In this document: piece by piece, positions 1 to 10,297 of the stretch
Position numbering within the stretch: the first letter of the stretch is position 1
Layout of the letters: each line of letters opens with the position of its first letter
Source of the DNA: Dastarcus helophoroides
Taxonomy: Eukaryota; Arthropoda; Insecta; Coleoptera; Bothrideridae
Length of the DNA: 64,000 bases
Assembly: GCA_028583605.1 (NCBI GenBank)
Contig: CM053326.1
Span: 32,828,431 to 32,892,430 of the forward strand
Reading direction: 5' to 3'
Notes under the pieces: generated by a model
What the model was told of the DNA's origin: nothing
Seen by the model: the letters and a program-made list of their open reading frames with translations, nothing else
Database searches by the model: none
Position numbers and translations under genes: made by a program

Positions 1-239
1 TTAGCAATGATGTTTAAATCAAAATTAGAAATGCTATATTTTGGATATTTCAAAAATTGTTCTTGAAATTTCGACTTTAAACTCAAACCTGAATGAAGTT
101 TAAACCTCTTGTTGTTAGAATTTTATACATTTTCTTTTCTCCAACTGCCAGGTTTATAAATTACAAATGTTTTTAATTCCTTTCCTAAAAAGGAGGTTTA
201 AACAGGTATTTTAATTTATAACTGGCATGTCTCAAAAGA
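1..239. other. AT-rich sequence without gene
   Basis: This stretch is AT-rich with short TTTAAA and AAATTT runs. I see no open frame of note, no splice-site pair and no repeat boundary. It ends where the LINE remnant becomes recognisable. Confidence 0.6.
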
Positions 240-386
240 AACCTCAATGTCGGATTATCAGCACATTAGATTGGACATTCAGGTATTAATGACATGCCTT
301 CAAACATACAGAAACCCAACACTAACGGACTGGAAGTTATACCGTAACTTACTAAAGCTCCGAAATCCCTGATCAACCACCAACAA

Positions 387-926
387 TTGATAGTGGAAGA
401 TCTAGAATTTCAATCTAACAAACTAACGAACCTCATAATTAGATCGTATGAGAACAGTTGCTTTGTGAAACAAAAGGTTACAAATAGAAAAGTGCCTTGG
501 TGGAACAAAAAGCTAAGTCAAATGAGAACTGAAACAAGACTACTCTTTAATAGAGCCAAATGCGACAATGAATGGAGCGACTATAAAAAGGCCCTAACTG
601 AGTATAATAAAGAACTTAGAAAGTCTAAAGGAGAAAGCTGGCGACAATTTTGTGAGGAGATTAATGACTTGCCCCGGACCATGCGTCTCCAGAAGATCCT
701 GTCAAAAGACTACTCAAATGGCATTGGGCTGCTTCGGAAATCTGATGGCAGCTACACCGAAAGCAGAAAAGAAAGCGTTGACTTGCTTCTACAAACCCAC
801 TTCCCCGACTGCATTGAAAGCGAAAATATCCAAGAAAGCGCTCGGTCAGAAGAGCGCATACATTGCCTCACTGGCCGAACAAAAAGCCTATTAGGAAGAA
901 TTTTTACTAAAACAAAAATACAATGA
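387..926 (+). pseudogene. LINE ORF2 linker between endonuclease and reverse transcriptase
   Basis: An open frame of 179 codons. It carries the basic linker that precedes the polymerase in Jockey/I-type ORF2 proteins, with PWWNKKL near residue 38 and WRQFCEEINDL near residue 85. The upstream endonuclease tail lies in a separate frame ending in a stop at about 369-371. Downstream the frame is lost near 926, and polymerase motifs resume after 1011. It therefore cannot make a functional protein. Identification rests on pattern memory of insect LINE proteins; a translated search would confirm the clade. Confidence 0.75.
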
Positions 927-1010
927 GCAGTAAATTCTTTTAAGCCATAAAAATCACCAGGCAAAGAAGGAATCTTCCCAGTCCTGCTGCAAGAGGGTCT
1001 AACGGAGCCT

Positions 1011-1617
1011 ATGACTCCACTAACTCAGCTATTTAGAGCTAGTTATTGCCTAAGGTATATTCCTCAAACCTGGAGGGAAGTTAATGTGGTTTTCATCGCA
1101 AAGACTGGAAGGCGATCAAACACCCAACCTAAATCCCATAGACCTCATTTCTCCTCAAAACAATGGAGAAGATCATGGATCTTCACATTAGAACCAAAAT
1201 TCTAATACAGGTACCACTTTACAAGATCCAACTTACTTATCAATCAGGCAAATCTACCGAGGCAGCCTTACATAACCTCACAAAGAGGATCGAAAAGGCA
1301 CTCACATCAAAAGAAATTGCTCTTTGTGCATTCATGGATATAGAGAATGCCTTCGACAACACCTCATACGAATCCATAAAAAGAGCTGCAAAAACAAAGG
1401 CTTTGAAACTAAAACAGCAACCGAGTGGATACAATCCATGCTTAGAGAAAGAAGAATCAAAGCAAACTTGGAAGGAGACTCAGCAACGGTGACCGGGATA
1501 AAGGGCTGTCCTCAAGGAGGAGTATTATTGCCCCTACTATGGTCTATTGTTTTGACGATCTTCTTCTAAAGTTACACAACTCAGGCTTTAAAACGCAAGG
1601 ATACAGCAGATGACATT
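1011..1617 (+). pseudogene. LINE reverse transcriptase, fingers/palm remnant
   Basis: Polymerase blocks are spread over three frames. The first (1011-1205) reads YCLRYIPQTWREVNVVFIAK, the classic start of a LINE RT. The next (1163-1492) includes a degraded SAF-like palm motif, FMDIENAFDN, where the first catalytic Asp is retained. A third (1324-1569) carries GCPQGGVLLPLL, the PQG motif. At about 1602-1613 the codons read TADD, in the position of the catalytic YADD box. The frame changes show the copy is inactive. The order of blocks is normal, so only point decay and small indels are needed to explain it. Confidence 0.85.
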
Positions 1618-1662
1618 GTCATCACTGTAAGGGGAAAGTATGACAGAGTTATATCAAACCTG

Positions 1663-2341
1663 ATGCAAATCGCCCTAAATATCATCAACAATTGGTGCTC
1701 GAAGGAAGGCCCAAGAGTCAACCCAAGCAAAACAGTTATTATTTCAATCACTAAAAGAAGAAAGTTCTCATTAATAGCTACTATCATGACCGGAGTACAA
1801 ATTGACCTTTCAAGTGAGACAAAATACCTAGGTATAATGCTAGACCAGAAAGTTACTTGGAATACACATCTGACAAAGGTAGTAGAACGTGCAACAGTGG
1901 TAAACTGGACCTACCGTAGATTCTTTGGAAAAACCTGGGAACTAAACTCCAAAATGATCTACTGGTCTTACCTGACGGTTATCAAACCAATGGTTACGTA
2001 CGCCTTGTTAGTATGGTGGCCAAAAGCAAAAGAAAAGACGCCACAAGATAAACTTGCAAAAGTACAACGTTTATCATATCTTGGAATTACAGGAGCAATG
2101 AAAACCTATCCAACTACTCTGGAAGTCATGCTGAATTTCCCCCCTTTACATTAACCAATAAAGAAGGAAGTAGTTCTAGGGGCTTTAGGACTGGTTCAGT
2201 CAGTAGATTTGAAGAAAGGAGACTCTATCGGACACATGAGTATTTTCAAAGAATTTGTGTCATCGACAACGATAAAACCTGTTAATACAATACAAACTAG
2301 GTTAGAGTTCGACCACTCATTTGAAGTGGTCATAAATGATA
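1663..2341 (+). pseudogene. LINE reverse transcriptase C-terminal (thumb) region
   Basis: A 163-codon frame (1663-2154) follows the YADD box. It contains WCSKEGPRVNPSKT (the motif after the palm) and KYLGIMLDQKVTW, the KYLG/LD motif shared by Jockey, I and R1 polymerases. The tail (about 2160-2341) still aligns by style with the region preceding RNase H but contains stops. It stops abruptly at the TA dinucleotide where the mariner-like element begins. No RNase H sequence is recognisable after that element. Confidence 0.8.
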
Positions 2342-2344
2342 ATA

Positions 2345-2410
2345 CCGGGATATCAAAATTTATCTTGGTCAAGGGTGGTTGCGGAATGTAAAACGTGTGT
2401 CTTACTTTAA
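2345..2410 (+). repeat. Left terminal inverted repeat of the mariner-like element
   Basis: It begins CCGGGATATCAAAAT after TA and runs through an AAGGGTGGTTG core to GTCTTACTTTA. It pairs with 3687-3751 in inverted orientation. Confidence 0.9.
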
Positions 2411-2485
2411 ATTTTTGAATATATTTTGTTATGTCAGAATCTGTCAAGTCATTGTGCTGAAATTTTCTAATCCAGTTTTTGAATC

Positions 2486-3492
2486 ATGCCTCTTACCACG
2501 CAGCACAAAATTTTCATGATTGAAGCCTATTTTCAACTTGGTGCGCTAGTTAATGGAAATTGGCAATACAGTCAACGTTTGTGTTTGGACAATTTTCGAA
2601 AGCACTTCCCAAACGTGGCAATATTACCGGACAATTTTTATGCGTGTGTTGAAGTGTTTCGCGAAACTGGTTGTGTGACTCATAAAAAAGGTGCTGGTAG
2701 ACCAAGAGTTCGTACAGAAGTTGTCAATGACGTTCGTCAACGTATGGAAGAGAAGCCTGCAAAACCTTTGAAACGTCTTTCTTAGGAAATTGGACTTTCT
2801 TATGGAACAAGTCAGAAGATTTTAAAGAAAGACTTGAACATGCATCCATATAAGATGCAAGCATATCAAGCTCTTCTGCCCGCAGACCACCCCAGACGCC
2901 TTGCTTACTGCCATTGGTTTGTCAATAATTTAATAAATGACGATCTTCTGGACTTAACTTTTTTTCTGACGAAGCGTGGTTTCACCTTTCAGGATACATC
3001 AATTCTCAAAATATGCGAATGTGGAGCAATGATAACCCTCATGTTTTTACTGAATCGCCACTACATGCTCAAAAAATTGGTGTTTGGATGGCAGTTTCTC
3101 GCAGAAGAATAATTGGGCCAATTTTTTTCGATTTCACCGTCAACGCAGAAAGGTACAGACACAACTTTTTGGCTGAATTTGTGCAACAGTTAAACGATGA
3201 TGAACTTTGGTATGGTTATTTCCAGCACGACAGTGCAACAGCACATACTACACGAGAAAATATTGCTTTCCTCCGCGAGTTTTTTGATGACCGGCTGATA
3301 AGTTTGCATACAGAGGTTGAGTTTCCTCCGAGATTACCTTGTTTGACCATTATGGACTATTTTATATTTCCTTACTTTAAAAACAAGATTTTTGCAACTC
3401 CGGTAAATAATTTTCAAGAACTGCAACAAAGAATTGTTCAGCAATGTGCAACCATAACGCCAGAAAGCTGCAAAACGCTTTTCACAGCATGA
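2486..3492 (+). pseudogene. DUF4817/DDE transposase, frameshifted
   Basis: The N-terminal part (2486-2785) starts with ATG and reads as the DUF4817 helix-turn-helix of insect mariner-like transposases, with residues near QHKIFMIEAYF and the GRPR motif that precedes the second HTH. An in-frame stop follows at about 2783-2785. The second part continues to about 3112, and the catalytic core shifts to the frame 3013-3492. Catalytic residues visible are the Asp of SDEAWF (about 2966, in yet another frame), the Asp of FQHDSATAHT and the Asp of MDYF near the end. The usual SPDL preceding the third Asp is degraded to LPCL. Stop plus frame changes mean no active enzyme is encoded here. Confidence 0.85.
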
Positions 3493-3686
3493 GGAGGCGC
3501 GTCAACTTGTGCATCGAACAAAACGGGGGACATTTCCAACAATTACTGTAATTTAGTTTTTCTTGTCACTAAAACCGTTATATCATAATTTGTAGTTCTT
3601 TATTGTTTTACAACTGAAATAAATAGGTATGAAATTTGTAGGTTATTGATGATGTCAGTGTGACAGTGACATAATTATTTCAAACG

Positions 3687-3751
3687 TAAAGTAAGACACA
3701 CGTTTTACATTCCACAACCACCCTTGACCAAGATAATTTTTGATATCTCGG
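3687..3751 (-). repeat. Right terminal inverted repeat of the mariner-like element
   Basis: It is the inverted partner of 2345-2410 and ends in CCGAGATATCAAAAAT read on the minus strand, followed by TA. It differs from the left repeat by single substitutions and one extra base. Confidence 0.9.
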
Positions 3752-4950
3752 TATTAAAGCCTTAGATTCTAAATTTTGAAAAAAAGTGAAAAATTTTCAA
3801 AAAACAAAAGTCACACTATATAAAAAAAAATTAGAATTTTTAAGCTGAAAGATAATTATTGAAAAAAAGTTAAAACTGAAAGAGTCGCCTAAAATATGAA
3901 GGAGATGAAAAATGAGTAAATTAAAATGGAAATCTATAAGTTCGTCGCGCCCATGATCAATAGTATGTTGACATAAAAACTTTCATGTAACCAAATTCCT
4001 ACAGTTTCCACCTCTAACTTCATCTTCCTTAAATAAGGCGAACTCTTTGTTAATTTTCGAAATTGACGTAATAATCTTACACGCAAATTTAACTTTGCAA
4101 GAACGCCTTTGCAAGATGACAGCTTTCTTGGGGATGCTAAAGTTTCTTTACTTTTGATTTGAGTCGTTATCCAAATGTTGCCTCAAGGTATTAAACTTTT
4201 TACAATTGCGTGAAACTTTGAGTATCCAAATTATTCGCAACTAATTTGCATTTTAATTCAAAACCACGGCAGTAGCACAAACTGGCCTAAAACGATTTAT
4301 ATTTAATGAAGAAACTGCTTCCCGACTTTGTAAATGTTTGGCAATGTTTTTAACTTGACAAAAAGTGCCTTTGTTTTTAAATTGCTGGTGTGCTATATGT
4401 AAAAAATTAATGAGACGGGTTTCTTTGAAGCTTAATTAATTTTTTAGGTCTTTTAAGCTTTTTACTTCGAGCATTATAGAATTGAAAGTTGTTTAAGTGA
4501 ACGAATTAATTTTCACAGTGATGAAACTAGAATGATAACTAGGAAAGTTATATTCCACAAATTTCAATTGTGGGTTGTTTACCGCTTTTAGATCATTCGA
4601 AATCTTAAGTTTCTATAAACTATTAATGAATTTCTTGTGATATACCTTCGAGCTATTTCAAGGCCTCGCCTGCAAAATTACTGCCTCTGAGAGTACAAAG
4701 CAAAATCGTGTATGTAGTTAGCAGAACATTTTAAAATTTATCTCCTTGTTTCTATAATCCATATAATATTTTTGCCAAAAATTCCTAATATGGTAATACT
4801 ATGCAAACTTAAGTGAGAAATAATGATAAAAAACTGAACATTTTGATAACCATTTCAAGCTATTAACAGATTCCAAAAAATTAGTCTTTTTAGAAATTTT
4901 GAGCACAATTTCCAGAAAAAAGTCGAATATATTTAATTATTTGGGTTTAA
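3752..4950. other. Gene-free AT-rich stretch
   Basis: About 1.2 kb with no open frame of useful length. I looked on the minus strand for the next beat exon (the second half of Ig domain 2) and found no convincing acceptor-plus-coding segment. It may be intron of that gene. Confidence 0.5.
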
Positions 4951-4952
4951 AA

Positions 4953-5297
4953 TCAATATCTCTGTTCGAAAGTAGCCGGTGCGTTACATAGTCGAAAAGG
5001 CATAACCGTGAAATGATATAATCCACTCGCAGATAAAAAAGCCGTATTTTCTTTGTCGTCGGGATTTATGCTCACTTGCCAATATCCACTTTTCAAGTCC
5101 AAAGTTGAAAACCAGCTGGACCCAGACAAGGTTGTTAAGATGTCATCAATCCTTGGCAAGGGGTAGCTGTCCTTTTTAGTGACGTCGTTTAATTTCCGAT
5201 AGTCGATACAGAATCTTGTTGATCCGTCTTTCTTCGTAACCAAGATTACAGGGGAAGACCATGGACTATTGGACTCTTCGATAACTCCATCCTTCAT
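4953..5297 (-). pseudogene. Gypsy reverse transcriptase, N-terminal half
   Basis: The 114-residue frame shows the ordered motifs of a Ty3/gypsy RT: SPWSSPVILVTKKDGS, FCIDYRKLND, SYPLPRIDD, FSTLDLKSGYWQV (first catalytic Asp) and PFRLCNAPATF (usually PFGLCNAPATF). Homology ends right after this motif, before the YVDD box, so the palm is incomplete. The upstream stop at about 5313 separates it from the connecting region. Family identity is certain from motif order; the activity is lost by truncation. Confidence 0.95.
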
Positions 5298-5312
5298 TAT
5301 CTTCTTAACCAG

Positions 5313-5735
5313 TCATGCGACTTCATCTTGCTTGGCTACAGGTAATCTTCTTGGACGTTGACGAATAGGTGTTGCATCGCCGGTGCTGATTTTGTGTCGA
5401 ACTACGTCCGTCCTTCCTAGATTTTGGTCTCCATCGGTGAAAGCGCCGTGGTTTTTCTTGAGAAATGATCTAGTCAGAGCTGCTTCTTCCTTGGACAGAT
5501 GCTTCAAGTCCACTTCCAACTTGACTTGCCCAATCTTTGTTTCCTGTACTGGCGCACATTTGTCATCCAAGGAGTATATCGAGGCTACCGGGGTACAGAC
5601 TGCCAGAGTGCTACCCTTTTTGATTGAGCGTGCTGTTGGGAACACGTTGGCAACTCCCACAAGTACCTTCTGAGATGTTCTAACCACGAATCTCGCCACT
5701 AGTAAATTTTTGGAAATGTCATAAGTCGGTTCCAC
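5313..5735 (-). pseudogene. Gypsy protease-RT connecting region
   Basis: A 140-residue frame between the protease remnant and the RT. It contains the TPIRQRPRRLP motif immediately upstream of the RT fingers, typical of gypsy pol (a Q.RR.P-like element). Upstream sequence about lack or presence of inhibitors is not informative. A stop codon at its N-terminal side and another at its C-terminal side interrupt what was one reading frame. Confidence 0.85.
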
Positions 5736-5990
5736 TTATTCAACGCAGCAGCCCAAATCTCCTTCCACCAGAGCCATAACCGTCTTCTCGCTGCTTCCCT
5801 GCACCACAGCTGTTTCGCAGGCAAACAGTCTTACCTCCTTTGGGGTGTCCTTTGCTGTTGTCAGAACAAGCTCTTCATTTCCAATCCTCAAAATGTTCTG
5901 CGCTGAGTCGAAAGTAAAGCCATGTTGCCTGATTATGTCCATCCCCAGAATCAACTCGCCTTCGATATCTGCCACCAACACCCAATGCAA
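5736..5990 (-). pseudogene. Gypsy aspartic protease, C-terminal remnant
   Basis: The frame reads LVADIEGELILGMDIIRQHGFTFD, which matches the ILG.D motif at the C-terminal end of retroviral-type aspartic proteases. The active-site DTG/DSG is not present because the fragment starts after it. The remainder is an 80-residue extension ending in a stop at 5736. Confidence 0.85.
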
Positions 5991-6030
5991 AATCCGTTGT
6001 TTTCCCAGACCATCATGAGAGAAATTTGGT

Positions 6031-6260
6031 TAGTTAACTCAGTAACTCAAGCGCAACTGACTGAGTTGGCGCATTGAGTCAAGCATTATAGTCTACATTC
6101 TCGCCCACAACACACATTTCGCACATCGCATCGATACTCATACAAAATCACAAAATGAATTGTGCTCTATGGCGCATTTAAAAAGTGAGTTAACTCAGTC
6201 GGCGCAATGAAATGAGTTGGCGCAATTGCGCGGCGCAGCGCAGTGTTACACATCACTACT
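6031..6260. repeat. GCGCAA/TTAACTCAG-rich repeat, probable non-autonomous element end
   Basis: Short motifs recur within 230 bases: GTTAACTCAG twice, and GAGTTGGCGCA several times with nearby GCGCAA. The right side is very GC-rich for the window (GCGCGGCGCAGCGCAGTG). Clustered subterminal motifs of this kind are typical of hAT-like MITE ends, but I could not define both termini or a target duplication. Confidence 0.45.
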
Positions 6261-6264
6261 GTAC

Positions 6265-6990
6265 ATTCCTTCCATGGTTCTTTTTATCTGTTTAATGGAA
6301 AGAGTTTTGGGAGCTCGTTATTCGACACCAGCCAGTGTTATTTCATTGATTGCATTCGGCTTTTCGGTTTAATGTATTGTATTTTTGAAATTGATAGCAA
6401 TCTTTGTCATGACCATATAGTGGTCAGATTGAATGCAGTTGTTTTTTCGGTTATATTCATATATTTTTATGCACCTCCTTTTGCTGAAAAAATCCGTTCA
6501 TCACTCTTAAAGAAGAGACCCTGCAGAAATGTATGAGACGTTCTCCGTTTCATTTTTTCTGTTTTCTTCATACTTTCCTATTACAGGATCATTTTGCCCA
6601 CTCTTGCGTTAAAGTCCCTAGTAAGCACACTTCCTTGTTGTTGTTTATATTTTCCAAGGTGTTTGACAGCATATCACAAAACTCATCTCTGTCCTGTATA
6701 TCCGCGTCTTCGCTTGGGGCATGTACTCTTATTATCACAATAGATTCACTTTTTTTTACCTCTAGGTTAATTACTTTTTCATTTACTTCTTCCCAGCTTT
6801 TGATATTGTTTCTGTATTTATTATGTACTGCTATGAATACTCCTCTTTTGCATGCATACTTTTACATACCCCACTGTAGAAATAAACATATTTCCCTACG
6901 GTTTCATTTCCTTTTTGTATTTTCTTCGTTTCAGTCAAAACACAGAGGTATATTTTATTAAGTTCCAATTCTTTAAAAGCGCCCTTCTGA
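6265..6990 (-). pseudogene. RTE-type LINE endonuclease remnant (annotated elsewhere as craniofacial-development-protein-2-like)
   Basis: On the minus strand, frames starting near 6970 read LCVLTETKK, then YFYSGV, then after frameshifts NIKSWEEVNEK, HAPSEDADIQ and KEVCLLG, and finally SDHYMV near 6400. These are the ordered motifs of an AP-type endonuclease of RTE/CFDP2-like insect LINEs (E of TETK, the LLGDFN region, terminal SDH). The catalytic DFN is degraded and frames change several times. Only the endonuclease is left; the RT is missing. The plus-strand open frames over this region are shadows. Confidence 0.75.
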
Positions 6991-7497
6991 TTAGTTCTTA
7001 ACCCTTAATAATCATAAATCAGAAGGGGGCTTTAGCCCTCTCCCCAGGTTGAATGAGCAAACTTCCCCCGTGTACAACACGATTGCCAATACAAGTCTAA
7101 CTTCTTTCCTTGTTTCCCTTTCCAAGCTTACATTGGCAAACGTGAAAAACAATTGCCGAAGTTTAAATTTAAAAATTACTAAAGAAAATTTAAAAATGAT
7201 TATGTTTTTGATTATTGTAAAAAACAATTCGAACATACTAGTAAATTATGGTTGCATACTGTTCAGCATTAAAATTTGCCAAAAATGATTTTGAATTATT
7301 TATATTTTTGGGTAAAGTGCATTTTGCACGTGACACTTGACACTTAACACATTAAGGTGCAATGTTTAAATCTGACAATTGTCAGCTTTCACATTGCACC
7401 TTAATGAAAGTACAAAGTTTTTGATAAATTATGAAAAAAAGTTAATATCACATACCTGAAAGCTAAAGACCAAAATTAAAAACATAATTTAATTTAC
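6991..7497. other. Intronic AT-rich sequence with a hairpin
   Basis: No coding signal. This is the sequence immediately downstream (minus strand) of a beat exon, so it is presumably its next intron. It holds the inverted repeat described at 7350-7406. Confidence 0.55.
7350..7406. repeat. 15-bp perfect inverted repeat with inner palindrome
   Basis: CATTAAGGTGCAATG at 7350-7364 is exactly inverted at 7392-7406. Between them lies a second perfect palindrome, TGACAATTGTCA (7373-7384). It may be the core of a MITE or simply a stable hairpin in the intron transcript. Confidence 0.8.
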
Positions 7498-7631
7498 CTG
7501 CTGTCCATTAATGTACCATGAAAGTATGGGGGCGGGGTCGGCCAGATCCGAAACACATTTGGCACTCACGATGTCGCCTTCAACGTAAGACGTTGCTAAG
7601 CCCTCAATCCTCGGATTTTGTCGTGGTAAAG
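7498..7631 (-). CDS. beat: beaten-path-like exon: first half of Ig domain 2
   Basis: A 134-nt exon with acceptor TTTTATAG (AG at 7633-7632) and donor CAG|GTAAAT (GT at 7497-7496). It starts with two nucleotides of a split codon and ends in phase 0. It encodes PRIEGLATSYVEGD, a Cys in VSAKCVSD, and LSWYINGQQ, the strand-C tryptophan motif of the second Ig domain of Beat proteins. Beat proteins are neuronal, secreted or membrane-anchored Ig proteins that bind Side-family receptors in axon guidance. The split codon (G from the exon at 14753-14964 plus CT here) gives Ala, exactly continuing the reading frame. The exon with the second Cys of this domain must lie at lower coordinates and was not found. 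Confidence 0.9.
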
Positions 7632-7777
7632 CTATAAAAGAGAAATCGGAAACTGTAACTACTATCGCCAAAACTGGAAACGCAATCACATCGGTAATAT
7701 AATCCCGACTCGAGCAAAGCGTCTCACTTTCCAAACCTTTCGAATTCCCCAGCTTTATGTTATCTCTTCTCTTGCAG

Positions 7778-7920
7778 TGTCAGAATGCGAGAATGGACCG
7801 CCTTTCGCCTATTGCGATTGTCACAACGTTATATTGCGAAAATGTCGAAATTATCTACCAGCCATAAAATCAAGGGAATGTGATATGTGCTGTGTTCCGA
7901 TGACAGCGGAATTCCGATAG
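7778..7920 (+). CDS. Cysteine-rich terminal exon on the strand opposite beat (nested gene candidate)
   Basis: After a strong acceptor (CTTCTCTTGCAG, AG at 7776-7777) an open frame of 46 codons ends in TAG at 7918-7920. The exon begins with two nucleotides of a split codon. It encodes SECENGPPF, then a dense cysteine pattern: C, then C-x-C, a C eight residues later, and ECDMCC near the end (seven cysteines in 46 residues). That spacing looks like a small secreted disulfide-rich protein, but I do not recognise the family. The reverse strand has stops here. An AATAAA lies about 200 bases downstream (8122-8127). The first exon with a signal peptide was not found; the frame has no suitable ATG, so it is partial. 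Confidence 0.5.
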
Positions 7921-8134
7921 GAAAAATTGATAGCGATATTATGACGTGACGTCGCCGTCAATCTACATAATTGCTTCAGCGTAAAAATATTTTTCGATTT
8001 TTATTTGTCGCTTTTGCTCAACTTTTACTATGCAGGAATAGTTCTTAAAATATTCAGGGCCTCATTTTAAAATTAAAGATTTCTAACGTTTCCTTCCATC
8101 GATGTGGAAAAGTACTATATTAATAAATTGAAGC

Positions 8135-8460
8135 GTCTAAGTGTCTGTCTGCCGACCGGGGTCCCGGGGTAATCTCGGAAACTGCTAAATCGATTTTAAT
8201 GTAAATTTTGCTAAAATATAGAGCATTGTTAAGGGTACTTTTAGGCAATTTTCATTCTGCCCTTCACTACTAAGAACTCAACATATAAAAAAATGTTTAT
8301 GGTTGATATAAGTTTGCGCGCCACCTACAATTTTAGCGGGCGTTTTTCTGTTAAAATTAAGTGATACATTATTTTATAGTGATATATGTTATTGGCCCTT
8401 GAGCAGACAAAGTCGCGGGAGTCAGCGAGTTTTTATTACGATTTAAAGTTATATCTACAG
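8135..8460. repeat. Dispersed repeat, Helitron-like or unclassified insect repeat
   Basis: The segment starts GTCTAAGTGTCTGTCTGCCGACC and continues with a pattern such as CGGAAACTGCTAAATCGATTTT and GAGCATTGTTAAGGG, then GTTTGCGCGCCACC. I recognise this as a layout common in abundant insect repeats, often classed as Helitron-derived or unknown. A related start, ATATATAAATGCGTTTGTCTGT, occurs near 28787. I cannot see a CTRR 3' end with hairpin, so the class is uncertain. Confidence 0.4.
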
Positions 8461-10297
8461 TTTATTCGCCTTAAGATTGCCATTAAGTCACAAGTAACAT
8501 TTTTGTATGAAGCAAAATAAAAATCGGAGTCAATTTAGTGGCTAACTTTGTCCCAAGACGAAGGAAATATAAACCTAAATTATACTGAACTATTGAAAGA
8601 ATCAACTTGCAATAATTATAAAAAAAGATGAAATTTTCTAGTAATTGAGAGTTTGTAAGAAATATTAAGTTGAAATTTAAAAAGTAAAACCAAAACTTCT
8701 AAAATAAGTTGAAACTTTGGGTTTTGAAGAAGATAACCATAAAACAAGGAAAATTTAAATTGAAGTTGTTACAAGAATTGTCCATTTTTATTAAAATATA
8801 TTTTTTTATAAACTTTCGAGTCAACGATTGAAATTTATTGCAGAACTGAAAATGAAAAAAGTCGAAATTTTGGAAAACTAGCATTTGTTAATTGTCTGGA
8901 GTTTAAACTTAAAATTTAGAAAAAAAACAGAATTTCAATATTAGAAACGAAATTTAAAAATAAAATTAAATGTCGAATTTTAAGTTTAAACTAATAAATA
9001 ATAAATTTACTGAAAACTTAATAATCGAAATGTATTTTGAGAAAAAAAGTTGTCAACATACACAATAACAAAATTTGTTTCGAAATATCGATAAAAAAGT
9101 ACACATTTCGTCTCAAAATTTCAAAAGAAATATATACGTTTAGAAAAATACAAGTTTAGTGTTTTAAACTGACCGCTTTAGGAAAAAAATAAAACTTAAT
9201 AACGCGAAAAGACGAGGTTTCAAGAAAATCTAAGATTTCAAAATTATTAGGTTTTTGGGGTTTGGATCAAAATTAAAAAAATGCAAAATCTTGTAAATAC
9301 ATAAGGTAAGGTCAAAAATTTGACATTGAGCCATAATTTTCAAAAAATTTAAAATGTTGAGTTTAAGAAAAACTAAAGAGAAAGAAACATAAAAGTAAGA
9401 GAAGCAATTCTTGAGTTTCTTATTTTTAACGTCAGTTATCAAAGTACCTACTCAGAGATAGACGAAGAAACACATAAAAAAATTGAAGGCTTCAAATCCT
9501 TTTGCAATATTTTGATTTTTTTCTGAAAACAAATTTAAAGTGTCTCACTTGTTTTCCAGAAATTTTTTAGACTAGCGCGAAATTTCGTAAAAAAACTCAA
9601 ATATTAAAAATTCAAGTCAAAATGTGGCCAAATTAAAATTTTTACGTTTTACTACATAAATTCCAAATTTTGATAATATTCAAAATTTTTGAATTTCAAC
9701 TAATAATAGAATTGAAAATATACACTTCAATCTAAAAATTTCAATTTTTTCCAGGCGCTCTCAATGGAACTGTTCAAAAACTTATTGAAATTTACAGAGT
9801 AAACAACATCCTTAAACTAACAATGTGATTTTTTTTTAATTTCAGGTTTCTTGAAATGTGTTAATACTCCGAATTTGTTTTATTATAAAATTTGAGTCCT
9901 AGATGCTATAACTTTTAGTCTAAGTTCGAAATTTAAATTCAAAATTCAAAAACAAAATTGGAAAATTTTTTCTACAGATTTTTAAAACCAAACTCGTAAT
10001 TTTGAGTACAAAAATCGAAACTTTAAAAAAATTATTTATTTAAAAATAGTTATCAAGTTTTCGCGTACAACTTTGAATTTTTGGCAATAATTTTAAAATT
10101 TTCATTGTATCCTTTTAAGTTCTGTGACAAAATAGTTTTTTTTATTAAGAAGTGGAATCGAGGATAAACATTTTTAATATTTCGATAATTTTTTTCAAAA
10201 TGTCGACCTAATTTCTAAATTCCTATATTAAGTTCAACATTTAGAACAACATTTGTAAAAGTTTTGAAGTTTTTTCAACTTTGAACCCATAATTTTG
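8461..10297. other. Intron filled with degenerate AAATTTCGA-type AT-rich repeat
   Basis: About 1.8 kb of low-complexity sequence dominated by variants of AAATTT, TCGAAATTT and GAAAAAA. No coding exon can be supported; the open frames at 8699 and 9230 are simple-sequence artefacts. Confidence 0.6.

Larger units (their letters stand above)
240..2341 (+). mobile_element. Non-LTR retrotransposon (LINE) ORF2 remnant, 5'-truncated
   Basis: A degraded LINE pol gene read on the plus strand. In order it shows the last segment of the endonuclease (frame from 246, SDYQHIRLDI, where SDH is usual), a linker, reverse transcriptase and a thumb/C-terminal region. Several stops and frame changes separate the blocks. 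The 5' part (ORF1 and most of the endonuclease) is absent, as is usual for incomplete target-primed reverse transcription. The 3' part is cut by the mariner-like transposon starting at 2345, so RNase H and tail are not visible. The sequence style (PWWNKKL, WRQFCEEI) matches Jockey/I/R1-type insect LINEs. The exact clade is inference. Confidence 0.85.
2345..3751 (+). mobile_element. Tc1/mariner-superfamily DNA transposon (DUF4817-type), TA target site
   Basis: A 1.4-kb element bounded by terminal inverted repeats of about 65 bp (2345-2410 and 3687-3751) that differ at only a few positions, each flanked by TA as expected for Tc1/mariner insertion. Inside is one broken transposase gene on the plus strand. 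It sits directly at the end of the LINE remnant, so it probably inserted into that LINE, making it younger. High TIR identity with a frameshifted gene suggests a moderately recent but non-autonomous copy. Confidence 0.9.
4953..6030 (-). mobile_element. Ty3/gypsy retrotransposon fragment (protease to reverse transcriptase)
   Basis: A minus-strand internal fragment of a gypsy-type pol gene. Reading from high to low coordinates it runs from the end of an aspartic-protease domain, through a connecting region, into the first half of reverse transcriptase. It is truncated at both ends, with no LTR attached. In-frame stops at about 5736 and 5313 divide it into three open pieces. The integrase fragment at 10438-12293 could come from the same family, since the two pieces do not overlap in content, but that is inference. 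Confidence 0.9.

Noticed and set aside
6243..6961. Two plus-strand frames (97 and 142 codons)
   Set aside because: They are antisense to the RTE endonuclease remnant on the minus strand.
7489..7734. Minus-strand 81-codon frame as a single gene
   Set aside because: Only 7498-7631 is exon. The first 30 or so residues come from intron upstream of the AG acceptor.
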